A stretch of DNA of 22,163 bases from an uncultured Faecalibacterium sp. (GTDB taxonomy: Bacteria; Bacillota; Clostridia; Oscillospirales; Ruminococcaceae): assembly GCA_902463905.1 (NCBI GenBank), contig CABQHF010000007.1, positions 1 to 22,163 of the forward strand, given 5' to 3'. The notes beneath the pieces are model-generated. The model was not told the DNA's origin and searched no databases. It saw nothing but the letters and a program-made list of their open reading frames with translations. The stretch's first letter is position 1; each line of letters starts with the position of its first letter. Below, piece after piece: positions 6,478-14,567 of the stretch. The translations under genes and the position numbers were made by a program.

Positions 6478-9400
6478 GTGACACCACTCGTTTCCCAGCT
6501 CTGGCCGCAGTTCATGGCGGACCCGGCGTTTGCGTCCTGCTTCGGGCAGGTGATCGTGGAACATGCCCGCATGCTGCGGCAGAGCCAGCAGGTCATTTTT
6601 ACCCTGCGCAGCGCCGCCCCGCTGGACAAGGGCCTGTGCGCCCGGCTGCTGGCCTCGCTGCAGCCCGATTATGAGGGCTTTGAACTGAAGATCGAGAACC
6701 ACTTTGGCTATGCCACGCTGGACGATGCTGCCCTGCGCGGCCTGCTGGAGGAAATGAAGGCGGAGGGCGTGCCCATCAACGGCTTTCTGGATCGGTGCAG
6801 CATCTCCATCGTGGGGCAGAACATCACCGTAGGGGTGTGCCACGGCACCAAGTTTTTGCAGGAGATGGGCTTTGAGGCCCTGCTGGCAGAGTGCGTGGCC
6901 CGGCACACCGGGGTCCGGCCCAAGGTCACCCTGGTCAGCACTGTCAGTGCCGCAGAGCAGCATCAGCTGGAAGAAAAGCTGGAGCGCAAGATCGCCCCGC
7001 CGGTGGTCAAGTTCGAGAAAAAGAACACCGCTCCGTCCATCAAGGTGGAGGGGCTGGATCTGACCGACAAGCCGGTGACCATCTTCCACGGCAAAATGTT
7101 CACCCCCAAAAACCTCACCGCCCTCAAGGATCTGGGCGGCGAGGGCGGCAAGTGCACCATCTGGGGCGACGTGTTCTTCTCGGAGGTCAAGGGCAACTAC
7201 CGCAAGATCTATACCGTTTCCATCACCGATTATCAGGGCTCCATCAACCTCAAGATCCGCGCGCAGGAAGGCGAGGACTGCTCCAAGTGGGAGAGCATCG
7301 GCAAGGGTACCACGGTCATCGTGCGCGGCGACTGCTCCTATGATAAATATGAGCACGACTACATCGTGTACCCTTACGATGTGCTGTTCGTGGAGCGCAA
7401 GAAGCGGGAGGACGCTGCCCCGGTCAAGCGGGTGGAGCTGCACCTGCATACCAAGCTGTCCAGCATGGACGGCTTCTGCGACCCCGGCGGCATCGTGCGG
7501 CTGGCCCACCGTATGGGGCACCCGGCCATTGCCATCACCGACCACGGCGTGTGTCAGGGCTACCCGGAAGCCATGCTGGCGGCCGATGACATCCACAAGA
7601 AGGACCCGGATTTCAAGCTCATCTACGGCTGTGAGGCCTACTTTGTGGACGACATGATCCCCTGCGTGTACGGTGTGCAGGAGCAGCCCCTGACCGGTGA
7701 GTTCTGCGTGTTCGACACCGAGACCACCGGCCTGGACCCCGGCGTGGAGTATATGACCGAGATCGGCGGCGTCATCGTGCGCAACGGCGAGGTGATGGAG
7801 GAATTTGACACCTTTGTCAAGCCCGGCAAGCCCATCACCCCCAAGATCACCGAGATCACCGGCATCACCAACGAGATGGTGGCCGATGCCCCCAGCGAGA
7901 AGGAAGCGCTGGAAGCCTTCCTCAAGTTTGCGGGGGGCCGCATTCTGGTGGGCCACAATGTGCACTCCTTCGATATGCGTTTTCTGCGGGCCGCCGCCAA
8001 GCGCAGCGGCATCTCGCTGGAAAATGTGACCTATATCGACACCCTGACCATGGCGCAGGCGATGTACCCCGGCCTGCACAACTACAAGCAGGGCACCATC
8101 AACAAGCATCTGGAGCTGCCCGCCTACGAGGCACACCGCGCCTGCGAGGACTCCGCCGCACTGGGCCGCATCTTCTGCGTGATGCTCAAGGACCTGGAAG
8201 AAAAACAGGTGACGAAGGTCAGCGAGATCAACACCGGCCTGGGCGGCAACCGCGAGGTGCTGAAAAAGAAGTATTACCACCTGATCATCCTGGTCAAGAA
8301 CCAGATGGGCCTGAAGAATCTGTACAAGATCGTGAGCGAGGCCCACGTCAACTACTTCTTTAAAAAGCCCCGGGTGCCCCGCAGCCTGCTGAACAAGTAC
8401 CGGGACGGCCTGCTGCTCACCAGTGCCTGCGAGGCCGGTGAGCTGTATCGTGCCATCGTGGACGGCACCCCCTATGAGGAACTGAAGAAAATTGCCTCCT
8501 ACTACGACATTCTGGAGATCCAGCCCCTGGGCAACAATGCCTACATGGTGCGCGAGGGCAAGGTGGACAGCGAGGAGAAGATCAAGGACTTCAACCGCAC
8601 GGTCATCCAGCTGGGCGAGGATCTGCACAAGCCGGTGATCGCCACCGGCGACGTGCACTTCACCGAGCCGGAAGATGCCGTGTACCGTGCGGTGCTGCAG
8701 GCGGGCAACGGCTTCAAGGATGCCGACAACCAGCCGCCGCTGTTCTTCCGCACCACACAGGATATGCTGGACCAGTTCTACTATCTGCCCAAGGAGAAGG
8801 CCTACGAGGTGGTGGTCAAGAACCCGCGCAAGATCGCGGCCATGATCGACAACACCGTGCGGGCCATCCCGCGGGGCACCTACCCGCCCAGCATCGAGGG
8901 CGCGGAGCAGCAATTGCGCGATGCCACCTGGGAGCACGCCAAGCGGGATTATGGCGACCCGCTGCCGGAGATCGTGGAAAAGCGGCTGCAGAAGGAACTG
9001 GACTCCATCTGCGGCCACGGCTACGCGGTGCTGTACGTCATCGCGGTCAAACTGGTGGCCTACTCCAACGCGGGCGGCTATCAGGTGGGCAGCCGTGGTT
9101 CGGTCGGCTCATCGGCTGTGGCCCACTTCTCCGGCATCTCGGAGGTGAACAGCCTGCCGCCCCATTACCGCTGCCCCAAGTGCAAGTACAGCGAGTTCAT
9201 CACGGACGGCAGCGTGGACGACGGCTTTGACCTGCCGGACAAGAACTGCCCTCACTGCGGCACCCGGATGCTGGTGGACGGCCACGACATCCCCTTCGAG
9301 ACCTTCCTGGGCTTCTACGGCGACAAGGAACCCGATATCGACCTGAACTTCTCGGGCGAGTACCAGTCCAACGTGCACCGCTACACCGAGGAGCTGTTCG

Positions 9401-10770
9401 GCAAGGCCAACGTGTTCAAGGCCGGTACGGTGTCCGGTATTCAGGACAAGACCGCTTACGGCTACGTCAAGAAGTATCTGGAAGAGCGGGGCCGCACCGT
9501 GAACCATGCGGAGGAGAACCGCCTGACGCTGGGCTGCACCGGCGTCAAGCGTACCACGGGCCAGCACCCCGGCGGCATGGTCGTTGTGCCGGACACCTAT
9601 GAAATTTACGATTTCTGCCCCATCCAGCACCCGGCAGATGACGTGGCAGGCGGCCTGCTGACCACTCACTTCGAGTTCAAGTATCTGCACGATACCCTGC
9701 TCAAGCTGGACGAACTGGGCCACGATATGCCCACCTTCTACAAGTATTTTGAGGAATACACCGGCATCCCGGTGGACAGCATCCCCATGAACGACCCCAA
9801 GGTGTACAGCCTGCTCACCAGCCCGGAAGCGCTGGGCGTGACCCCGGAACAGATCGACAGCCAGACCGGTACCTTCGGCATCCCGGAAATGGGCACCAAC
9901 TTTGTCCGAGGAATGCTGGTGGAGGCCCGGCCCAAGAACTTTTCGGAACTGATCCAGATCTCGGGCTTGTCCCACGGCACCGACGTGTGGACCGGCAACG
10001 CCGACGAGCTGATCCGCAGCGGCACCTGCACCATTGCAGAGGTCATCGGCTGCCGTGACAGCATCATGCTGTACCTGCTGCGAAAGGGCCTGGAGCCTAA
10101 AATGGCCTTCGATATCATGGAGGCAGTCCGAAAGGGCAAGGTGGCCAAGGGCGGCTTCAAGGAAGGCTGGGAGGAAGCTATGCGGGAGCACGAGGTGCCG
10201 GATTGGTATATCGAGAGCTGCCGCAAGATCAAGTATATGTTCCCGAAAGCCCATGCCGTGGCCTATCTGATGAGTGCCATCCGCCTGATGTGGTTCAAGC
10301 TGTACCATCCGCAGGCCTTCTATGCGGTGTACTTCACCGTCCGCGGCGACGACATCGACTACGAGGCCGCCATTGGCGGCGCGGCAGTGGCTCGTGCCCA
10401 CATGGAGGAGGTCAAGCGCCGCCTGAAGGAGGAAAAGAACGCCAAGGACGAGGACGTTCTGGTGAGCCTGCAGCTGGTGAACGAAATGCTGGTGCGCGGG
10501 TACGAGTTTTTGCCTATCGAACTGGGGAAGAGCCGCGGCTCCAAATATATGGTGGAGGACGGCAAGGTGCGCCTGCCCTTCAGCGCCCTGAAGGGCCTGG
10601 GCGGTTCCGCAGCCGATGCACTGGAGCGCGTGACCATCCACGGCGAGGAATACCTCTCGGTGGAAGAACTGCAGCAGGCTTCCGGTGTCGGTCAGGGCAT
10701 TCTGGACCGCCTGCGTCAGGTGGGCGCCCTGGGCGACCTGCCGGAGAGCAGCCAGGTGAGTTTCTTCTGA
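6478..10770 (+). CDS. polC: DNA polymerase III alpha subunit, PolC type
   Basis: This is the replicative DNA polymerase of low-GC Gram-positives, with built-in proofreading. The GTG start at 6478 has AAGGAG at 6464-6469; the product is 1430 residues, normal for PolC. Domains in order are an N-terminal region (1-200), an OB fold (about 220-305), the first part of the PHP domain beginning at His 322 (HLHTKLSSMDG), an inserted DnaQ-type exonuclease, the rest of PHP, then palm, fingers and tandem HhH region. The exonuclease shows FDTETTG (Asp 413, Glu 415), HNVHSFD and AHRACED. The polymerase shows a zinc site (Cys 899, 902, 924, 927) and PDIDLNFSG with Asp 953 and Asp 955. The inserted exonuclease and the zinc site separate PolC from DnaE. 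No inactivating change is seen. It is the last gene of the run and is followed by a terminator. Confidence 0.98.
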   Translation: MTPLVSQLWPQFMADPAFASCFGQVIVEHARMLRQSQQVIFTLRSAAPLDKGLCARLLASLQPDYEGFELKIENHFGYATLDDAALRGLLEEMKAEGVPINGFLDRCSISIVGQNITVGVCHGTKFLQEMGFEALLAECVARHTGVRPKVTLVSTVSAAEQHQLEEKLERKIAPPVVKFEKKNTAPSIKVEGLDLTDKPVTIFHGKMFTPKNLTALKDLGGEGGKCTIWGDVFFSEVKGNYRKIYTVSITDYQGSINLKIRAQEGEDCSKWESIGKGTTVIVRGDCSYDKYEHDYIVYPYDVLFVERKKREDAAPVKRVELHLHTKLSSMDGFCDPGGIVRLAHRMGHPAIAITDHGVCQGYPEAMLAADDIHKKDPDFKLIYGCEAYFVDDMIPCVYGVQEQPLTGEFCVFDTETTGLDPGVEYMTEIGGVIVRNGEVMEEFDTFVKPGKPITPKITEITGITNEMVADAPSEKEALEAFLKFAGGRILVGHNVHSFDMRFLRAAAKRSGISLENVTYIDTLTMAQAMYPGLHNYKQGTINKHLELPAYEAHRACEDSAALGRIFCVMLKDLEEKQVTKVSEINTGLGGNREVLKKKYYHLIILVKNQMGLKNLYKIVSEAHVNYFFKKPRVPRSLLNKYRDGLLLTSACEAGELYRAIVDGTPYEELKKIASYYDILEIQPLGNNAYMVREGKVDSEEKIKDFNRTVIQLGEDLHKPVIATGDVHFTEPEDAVYRAVLQAGNGFKDADNQPPLFFRTTQDMLDQFYYLPKEKAYEVVVKNPRKIAAMIDNTVRAIPRGTYPPSIEGAEQQLRDATWEHAKRDYGDPLPEIVEKRLQKELDSICGHGYAVLYVIAVKLVAYSNAGGYQVGSRGSVGSSAVAHFSGISEVNSLPPHYRCPKCKYSEFITDGSVDDGFDLPDKNCPHCGTRMLVDGHDIPFETFLGFYGDKEPDIDLNFSGEYQSNVHRYTEELFGKANVFKAGTVSGIQDKTAYGYVKKYLEERGRTVNHAEENRLTLGCTGVKRTTGQHPGGMVVVPDTYEIYDFCPIQHPADDVAGGLLTTHFEFKYLHDTLLKLDELGHDMPTFYKYFEEYTGIPVDSIPMNDPKVYSLLTSPEALGVTPEQIDSQTGTFGIPEMGTNFVRGMLVEARPKNFSELIQISGLSHGTDVWTGNADELIRSGTCTIAEVIGCRDSIMLYLLRKGLEPKMAFDIMEAVRKGKVAKGGFKEGWEEAMREHEVPDWYIESCRKIKYMFPKAHAVAYLMSAIRLMWFKLYHPQAFYAVYFTVRGDDIDYEAAIGGAAVARAHMEEVKRRLKEEKNAKDEDVLVSLQLVNEMLVRGYEFLPIELGKSRGSKYMVEDGKVRLPFSALKGLGGSAADALERVTIHGEEYLSVEELQQASGVGQGILDRLRQVGALGDLPESSQVSFF

Positions 10771-10785
10771 AAACAGTAAAATAAG

Positions 10786-10819
10786 AACGCCTGCACGGTC
10801 GAAAACGTGCAGGCGTTTT
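10786..10819. terminator. Bidirectional terminator between convergent polC and fakA-like genes
   Basis: AACGCCTGCACG (10786-10797) pairs perfectly with CGTGCAGGCGTT (10806-10817) across an eight-base loop. On the + strand the stem runs into GTTTTACTTATT. On the - strand it runs into GTTCTTATTTTAC. It lies 15 bases after the polC stop and serves that gene first, with a possible back-up role for the opposite strand. Confidence 0.9.
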
Positions 10820-10831
10820 ACTTATTGGGGC

Positions 10832-10861
10832 AAAAAAGCGGCACCGGTTTTCCGATGCCGC
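10832..10861 (-). terminator. Rho-independent terminator of the asp23-fakA operon
   Basis: Read on the - strand, GCGGCATCGG-AAAA-CCGGTGCCGC is a ten-pair stem with one U-G pair and a four-base loop, followed by six T (10837 down to 10832). It begins 38 bases after the stop of the DAK2-domain gene. The U-G pair is a C-A mismatch on the opposite strand, so the element clearly works leftwards. Confidence 0.9.
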
Positions 10862-10899
10862 TCTGCAGATACGCGGGAAAATCAGGAGAGAGGGGATGC

Positions 10900-12594
10900 T
10901 TACTCCACGCTGATCATATAATAATACACGGGCTGGCCGCCGCGGATGTGGCTGACCTCCACATGATTCGGGCACTTTGCCTTGACAATCTCGGTGACCT
11001 TCTCGGCGTCCTCGTCGCTCACGTCACAGCCGGAGATGATGGTGACGAAGCTGGAGTCCTTCTTGCACATACCACGGGCCAGACGATAGGTGGCCTTAGT
11101 GATGTCGGTGGAGGTGGCAACGATCTTGCCGTTCTCCAGTGCCATGATCTCACCCTTCTTGATGCGCTTGCCGTCGTACTCGCTGTCGCGGGCGGCGTAG
11201 GTGATCAGGCCGGTGGACACCTTGTCGGCAGCAGCCATCATGTTGATGGTGTTGGTCTCGGCGTTCACGGAGGGGTCAAAGTTCAGCATGGCAGTAATGC
11301 CCATGGGCACGGTGCGGGTGGGCAGCACCACGACCTGACGGTCGGCCAGCTTCTCGGCCTGCTCGGCGGCCATGATGATGTTCTTGTTGTTGGGCAGGAC
11401 GAACACGGTCTTGGCAGGCACGCTCTGGATGGCTGCCAGGATGTCCTCGGTGGAGGGGTTCATGGTCTGGCCGCCGGAAACCACGGCGTCTGCAGCCAGG
11501 TCGGTGAACACGGCCTTCAGGCCCTCACCGGCTGCCACGGCCACAAAGCCGTAGTCACGGCTGGGATCCACAGCAGCGTAGACGAACGCGCTGGCCTGAG
11601 AAGGAGCCTTCTCGGCAGAGGCCTGCTTTTCCAGGCTCTTGCCCTGCTTCTGGCGGGCCAGGAACTGCTCGTGCATATTCTCGATCTTGAAGTTGGTCAG
11701 GTAACCGTACTTGATGGCTTCGCTCAGGATCTTGCCGGGGTCGGCGGTGTGCACATGCAGGTTGATCACGTCATCGTCCTCAATGCAGACCACACTGTCG
11801 CCATTTGCCTCGGCAAAGGCGCGGATCTTGGCGGCGCTCACGCCCTCGTCCTTATTGATGAGGAACTGGGTGCAGTAGCCGTTCTTGATGTCCTCCACTT
11901 TCATCAGGTCATCGGTGAACACGCCCTTGCCGACATTCGCGGTGGAGAGCTTGGCCTTGTTGGGGGTGCTCTCGCCGCCGGCCACGATGGCCTCGCCGTG
12001 GAACACCTTGCCCATGCCCTCAAAGATGATCAGGATGCCCTGACCGCCTGCGTCCACGACGCCGGCCTTCTTCAGGACAGGCAGCAGGTTGGGGGTGTCA
12101 TCCAGGGCTTCCTGACCGGCAGTCATCACCACATCCCACAGGGCGGGTACATCGGCGGCGTCGCTGGCGGCAGCCTTCTCGCTGGCCACACGGGCCACAG
12201 TGAGAATAGTGCCCTCGGTGGGCTTCATCACGGCCTTGTAGGCACCCTCGACACCCTTCTGCAGGGCAGCCACGATGTCGGCCACGTTGGCTTCCTTTTT
12301 GCCTTCCAACGCCTTGGAGAAGCCGCGGAACAGCAGGCTGGTGATGACGCCGGAGTTGCCGCGGGCACCGCGCAGCATGGCGGAAGCAGCGGTCTTGGAG
12401 GCCTCGGCCACGGTGCAGCTGTCATCCAGGGCTTCCAGCTCCCGCACGGAAGCGCCCACGGTCATGCCCATGTTGGTGCCGGTGTCGCCGTCCGGAACGG
12501 GGAAAACGTTCAGCTCGTCCACACGGGAGCGCTGATTGTTGATGTTGTTGGCGCCGGAAATAATGGCGTCGCGCAGGATCTTACCAGAAATCAT
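10900..12594 (-). CDS. fakA: DAK2-domain fatty acid kinase, FakA-like (YloV family)
   Basis: FakA is the ATP-binding subunit that phosphorylates fatty acids held by a FakB (DegV-family) partner, feeding exogenous or recycled fatty acids to phospholipid synthesis. ATG at 12594 has AAGGAG ten bases upstream (12605-12610, read on the - strand). The product is 564 residues, normal for the family. The N-terminal DAK2 domain contains NVFPVPDGDTGTNM with Asp 35 and Asp 37 (Mg-nucleotide ligands in FakA), then MLRGARGNSGVI and VVDAGGQG. The middle domain is the YloV-type linker. The C-terminal domain ends in GGQPVYYYMISVE, resembling the family ending QPIYYYLIGVE. Asp23 lies 62 bases upstream, the order seen in Bacillus and clostridia (yloU-yloV). 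No fakB and no recG is in the window. Specificity for fatty acids is by family, not shown here. Confidence 0.9.
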   Translation of the reverse strand: MISGKILRDAIISGANNINNQRSRVDELNVFPVPDGDTGTNMGMTVGASVRELEALDDSCTVAEASKTAASAMLRGARGNSGVITSLLFRGFSKALEGKKEANVADIVAALQKGVEGAYKAVMKPTEGTILTVARVASEKAAASDAADVPALWDVVMTAGQEALDDTPNLLPVLKKAGVVDAGGQGILIIFEGMGKVFHGEAIVAGGESTPNKAKLSTANVGKGVFTDDLMKVEDIKNGYCTQFLINKDEGVSAAKIRAFAEANGDSVVCIEDDDVINLHVHTADPGKILSEAIKYGYLTNFKIENMHEQFLARQKQGKSLEKQASAEKAPSQASAFVYAAVDPSRDYGFVAVAAGEGLKAVFTDLAADAVVSGGQTMNPSTEDILAAIQSVPAKTVFVLPNNKNIIMAAEQAEKLADRQVVVLPTRTVPMGITAMLNFDPSVNAETNTINMMAAADKVSTGLITYAARDSEYDGKRIKKGEIMALENGKIVATSTDITKATYRLARGMCKKDSSFVTIISGCDVSDEDAEKVTEIVKAKCPNHVEVSHIRGGQPVYYYMISVE

Positions 12595-12656
12595 TGTTTT
12601 TAAACTCCTTAATCAGGCCGGAAAAACTCCGGCGTCCGGGTATGCTGACGTATCCA

Positions 12657-13007
12657 TCAGGCAATCACATCGTCCACCGAGACCACCACGCGGGCGACCT
12701 TCAGGCCGGTGGCCTGCTCGACTTCGTCCTTGACGCGGTGCGAGATGCTGCGGGCAGCGGTGGAAATGTTCAGCCCATAGCTGACAGCGATGTGCAGCTC
12801 GATCACGAGACGTCCATTCTCCTGCGTGACGCGGACACCCTTTTCGGAATAATCGGAACCATGGACCAGGCTGCGCACAGCGTCGGTCATATCACGGGGT
12901 GCCATTGCGGCAACGCCGTAGCAGTGTTTGGTCGCCTCACCCACGAGGGTCGAAAAATACCCGGCGGTAAAGCTGACATCTCCCAGCGGGAAACGGGAAG
13001 TGATCAT
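12657..13007 (-). CDS. Asp23/Gls24 family envelope stress response protein
   Basis: The product is 116 residues and starts at ATG 13007 after AAAGGAG (13018-13024, ten bases away, - strand). Family features are the N-terminal SFTAGYFSTLVGEATKHCYGV segment, the central strand LVIELHIAVSYGLNI and the C-terminal VKDEVEQATGLKVARVVVSVDDV. These match the DUF322/Asp23 fold represented by B. subtilis YloU. The protein has no signal peptide or membrane segment. Asp23 proteins are abundant, often membrane-associated through partners, and linked to cell-envelope stress; the biochemical role is not settled. It is the first gene of a two-gene operon with the FakA-like gene and has a consensus-like promoter about 100 bases upstream. 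I give no symbol because yloU and asp23 are both used for diverse paralogues. Confidence 0.9.
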   Translation of the reverse strand: MITSRFPLGDVSFTAGYFSTLVGEATKHCYGVAAMAPRDMTDAVRSLVHGSDYSEKGVRVTQENGRLVIELHIAVSYGLNISTAARSISHRVKDEVEQATGLKVARVVVSVDDVIA

Positions 13008-13108
13008 AATCGCTCTGCTCCTTTATGTTATTTTCAGAAAACACATTCAGGGTCTGGGGCCGTGCAGCCGGGGAAAAACTGCAGACTGCACCGATAAACA
13101 TCCACTCT

Positions 13109-13137
13109 ATTATACAACTTCGGTGGGCGGTTGTACA
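13109..13137 (-). promoter_or_regulatory. Promoter of asp23-fakA, with an inverted repeat in its core
   Basis: On the - strand, TGTACA (13137-13132) and a perfect TATAAT (13114-13109) are 17 bases apart. Transcription would start near 13102, leaving a leader of about 95 bases. TACAAC (13113-13118) and GTTGTA (13130-13135) form an inverted repeat that spans the spacer and overlaps both hexamers. This is a candidate operator, by inference. Confidence 0.65.
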
Positions 13138-13490
13138 GTTCAAATTGCTGGCAGCAAGGCTTTTTTGGCTGTTTTGCGTCCTTTGCCCGTAAATTTGCAG
13201 GCAAAACTGTGCGCCTGCGGCACAGGGGGTGCGCCATTCCGGCAGGATGTGACAGGCCGGGTGTGGTATCCTGCCCGGTGTGCGAGATGCGCGCCGGGGC
13301 AGAAGTATGACGGATGCCTGCAAACAATCTGTTAAGAAAATATAAAAACTCCCTCTGGATGCTTTATCCCTCTATGGAAAAGTGCTAAAATGAAAGGGAA
13401 GAAAGGGGATGCGTACCGGGGCGGTGCGTGTCCCCTGCAAAACGAGAAGAAGCAAACTCACGTCCGGCCGCACACGCCGCACACAAAATA
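13138..13490. other. Non-coding stretch between divergent asp23 and CBS genes
   Basis: About 500 bases (13008-13511) separate the two divergent genes. Apart from the leftward promoter and a possible rightward -10, I see no gene. Open frames across it (for example 12937-13323 on the - strand) have no ribosome site and low-complexity Cys/Arg-rich translations. Base use is mixed, with GC-rich patches (13198-13310) and an A/T-rich patch (13321-13350). No tRNA-like fold or terminator stands out. Confidence 0.5.
13383..13391 (+). promoter_or_regulatory. Possible extended -10 promoter for the CBS-domain gene
   Basis: TGC-TAAAAT has the TGn extension with a TAAAAT -10 hexamer at 13386-13391. The -35 position (about 13363-13368, TTTATC) is poor. 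Transcription would begin near 13398 and leave a leader of about 114 bases before the gene. This is the best candidate in the gap, but weak. Confidence 0.35.
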
Positions 13491-13511
13491 CCTATTTTAG
13501 GAGTTGTTGGC

Positions 13512-13970
13512 ATGAACATTCTGTTTTTCCTCTCCCCCAAGCAGGATCTGATGTACGTTTACGATGATTTTACCCTCCGGCAGACACTGGAAAAGTGGGA
13601 GAACAACCGCTATGCCTCCATCCCGGTGCTCAACCGCCGGGGCGAATATGTGGGTACCCTGACCGAGGGGGACATCCTCTGGGGGCTGAAAAAATTCCAT
13701 GGGCTGGATCTGGAAGCTGCCGAGGATGTGCCCATCTCGGCTTTCCCTCACAAGCGGGACTATAAGGCTGTGACCGTGACCACCAGCATGGATCAGCTGG
13801 TGGAGGCGGCCATGAACCAGAATTTTGTACCGGTGGTGGATGATCGGGGCATCTTTATTGGCATCGTGCGCCGGCAGGCCATCATCCGCTACTGCTACGA
13901 GAAATCCCGCAGGGAAGAAGCGTCCGCCCAGCCCGGCCGCAGGGTGCCGGAATACGCCGCCGCCCACTGA
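13512..13970 (+). CDS. Small tandem CBS-domain protein
   Basis: The product has 152 residues. ATG at 13512 follows AGGAG (13499-13503). The frame is open to 13428, but no other start has a ribosome site. The first CBS repeat covers about residues 15-60 (TLRQTLEKWENNRYASIPVLN, then GEYVGTLTEGDILWGL). The second covers about 80-130 (AVTVTTSMDQLVEAAMNQNFVPVVDDRGIFIGIVRRQAII). There is no enzyme or transporter domain, so it is a stand-alone Bateman module that probably binds an adenine nucleotide. Its size and the closing RRQAIIRY resemble the YkuL/CbpB (DarB) group, which senses c-di-AMP in Bacillus and Listeria. That match is from memory of the family pattern and is inference. It is monocistronic: a terminator follows, and the asp23 operon runs the other way. 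Confidence 0.85.
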   Translation: MNILFFLSPKQDLMYVYDDFTLRQTLEKWENNRYASIPVLNRRGEYVGTLTEGDILWGLKKFHGLDLEAAEDVPISAFPHKRDYKAVTVTTSMDQLVEAAMNQNFVPVVDDRGIFIGIVRRQAIIRYCYEKSRREEASAQPGRRVPEYAAAH

Positions 13971-14003
13971 GCACGGCCTACCGTTTATTATTGTACGTTT
14001 GCC

Positions 14004-14040
14004 GCTCCGGCTCCCCGTTTTGGGGTGCCGGAGCATTTTT
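14004..14040 (+). terminator. Strong Rho-independent terminator after the CBS gene
   Basis: GCTCCGGC (14004-14011) pairs with GCCGGAGC (14027-14034). Four further C-G pairs (14013-14016 with 14022-14025) extend the stem past a U-U mismatch. A TTTTT run ends at 14040. It lies 34 bases after the stop. Confidence 0.92.
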
Positions 14041-14065
14041 CTGTGCAAAAATCCCCGAAAATGTG

Positions 14066-14094
14066 TTGGAAGTCCTGTTTATAGTATATATGAT
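14066..14094 (+). promoter_or_regulatory. Promoter for the 38-residue gene
   Basis: TTGGAA (14066-14071) and TATGAT (14089-14094) are 17 bases apart, directly after the CBS terminator. The predicted start near 14101 gives an approximately 82-base leader. In it GGGAGCC (14116-14122) can pair with GGCTCCC (14149-14155). Confidence 0.65.
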
Positions 14095-14182
14095 ATGCGA
14101 TAATACAACCACAGAGGGAGCCGAAGGCGGCGGGAAAGGCCCGGCGCAGGCTCCCGACAGAACAAAACAGGAGGGGAACACG

Positions 14183-14299
14183 ATGAAGGATTTTGAGATG
14201 CGTTATGTGGGCAGCCATGTGGAGGTGTACACCGGCAGCGGGGTGTTCCTCTTTTCGGCCGATACCGTGCGTGAGGCGATGGAGGAGCTGGCCGAGTGA
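14183..14299 (+). CDS. Small protein of 38 residues, unknown function
   Basis: ATG at 14183 is preceded by an excellent AGGAGGGG (14169-14176) and by its own TTGGAA/TATGAT promoter, so translation is well supported despite the size. The product begins MKDFEMRYVGSHVEVY and ends FSADTVREAMEELAE. It looks like a short beta hairpin (residues about 3-27) followed by an acidic helix (about 29-38). There is no Cys, signal peptide or membrane segment. I do not recognise a named family. The neighbours are a CBS-domain gene upstream, separated by a terminator, and the Na+/phosphate symporter gene downstream, which has its own promoter. It is therefore probably monocistronic. No terminator of its own is evident between the stop and the next promoter. 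The alternative is a leader peptide, but the next gene starts 316 bases away. Confidence 0.7.
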   Translation: MKDFEMRYVGSHVEVYTGSGVFLFSADTVREAMEELAE

Positions 14300-14319
14300 C
14301 ATGGTTTGAAATAACTAAT

Positions 14320-14337
14320 GTAAAATCTGCGTAAAAT
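14320..14337. promoter_or_regulatory. Direct repeats resembling a Pho box upstream of the phosphate symporter gene
   Basis: GTAAAAT occurs at 14320-14326 and 14331-14337, exactly 11 bases apart. Read on the - strand this gives TTTACG and TTTACA spaced by five bases, like the TT-x-A-x-A repeats bound by PhoP in Bacillus. A third GTAAAAT is at 14404-14410. The A/T-rich stretch 14300-14415 holds no gene. PhoP control is inference from the repeat spacing and the function of the next gene. Confidence 0.35.
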
Positions 14338-14415
14338 GTTTGAAAAGGAACCGTGACGAAACGATTGAAAACCAGCAAAATGTGTGGAAAAAGTGATTTT
14401 CTTGTAAAATAAACC

Positions 14416-14445
14416 TTGTTGTGGCGGGGGGATTGATGGTATAAT
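14416..14445 (+). promoter_or_regulatory. Promoter of the Na+/phosphate symporter gene
   Basis: TTGTTG (14416-14421) and a perfect TATAAT (14440-14445) are 18 bases apart. TGG precedes the -10, giving an extended -10. The predicted start is near 14452. Confidence 0.75.
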
Positions 14446-14516
14446 AAGCACAGTGTGAGCGCTGAAACGGAGCCGTGCGCGTGGACGCATGGGGGCGCTG
14501 CATGACAAAGGAAAAA

Positions 14517-14567
14517 CGGCTGCCGGGGTACGGGTCCCGCCAAAGGCGGGGCAGGGCCCGGCGGCTG
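14517..14567 (+). other. Folded element in the 5' leader of the phosphate symporter gene
   Basis: The leader runs about 164 bases (14452-14615). GCTGCCGGG (14519-14527) pairs with CCCGGCGGC (14557-14565), nine pairs with one U-G. Inside it CCCGCC-AAA-GGCGGG (14536-14550) forms a six-pair hairpin. No T run follows. I do not recognise a known riboswitch consensus. It could be a regulatory RNA fold or simply a stable leader. Confidence 0.45.

Noticed and set aside
10900..12594. Dihydroxyacetone kinase (DhaL) instead of FakA
   Set aside because: The DAK2 domain is shared, but the length, the C-terminal YloV domain and the adjacent Asp23 gene fit FakA; no DhaK or DhaM gene is nearby.
12937..13323. 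Open frames in the asp23/CBS gap as possible small genes
   Set aside because: No ribosome site, arbitrary Cys/Arg/Pro-rich translations, and overlap with the asp23 promoter.
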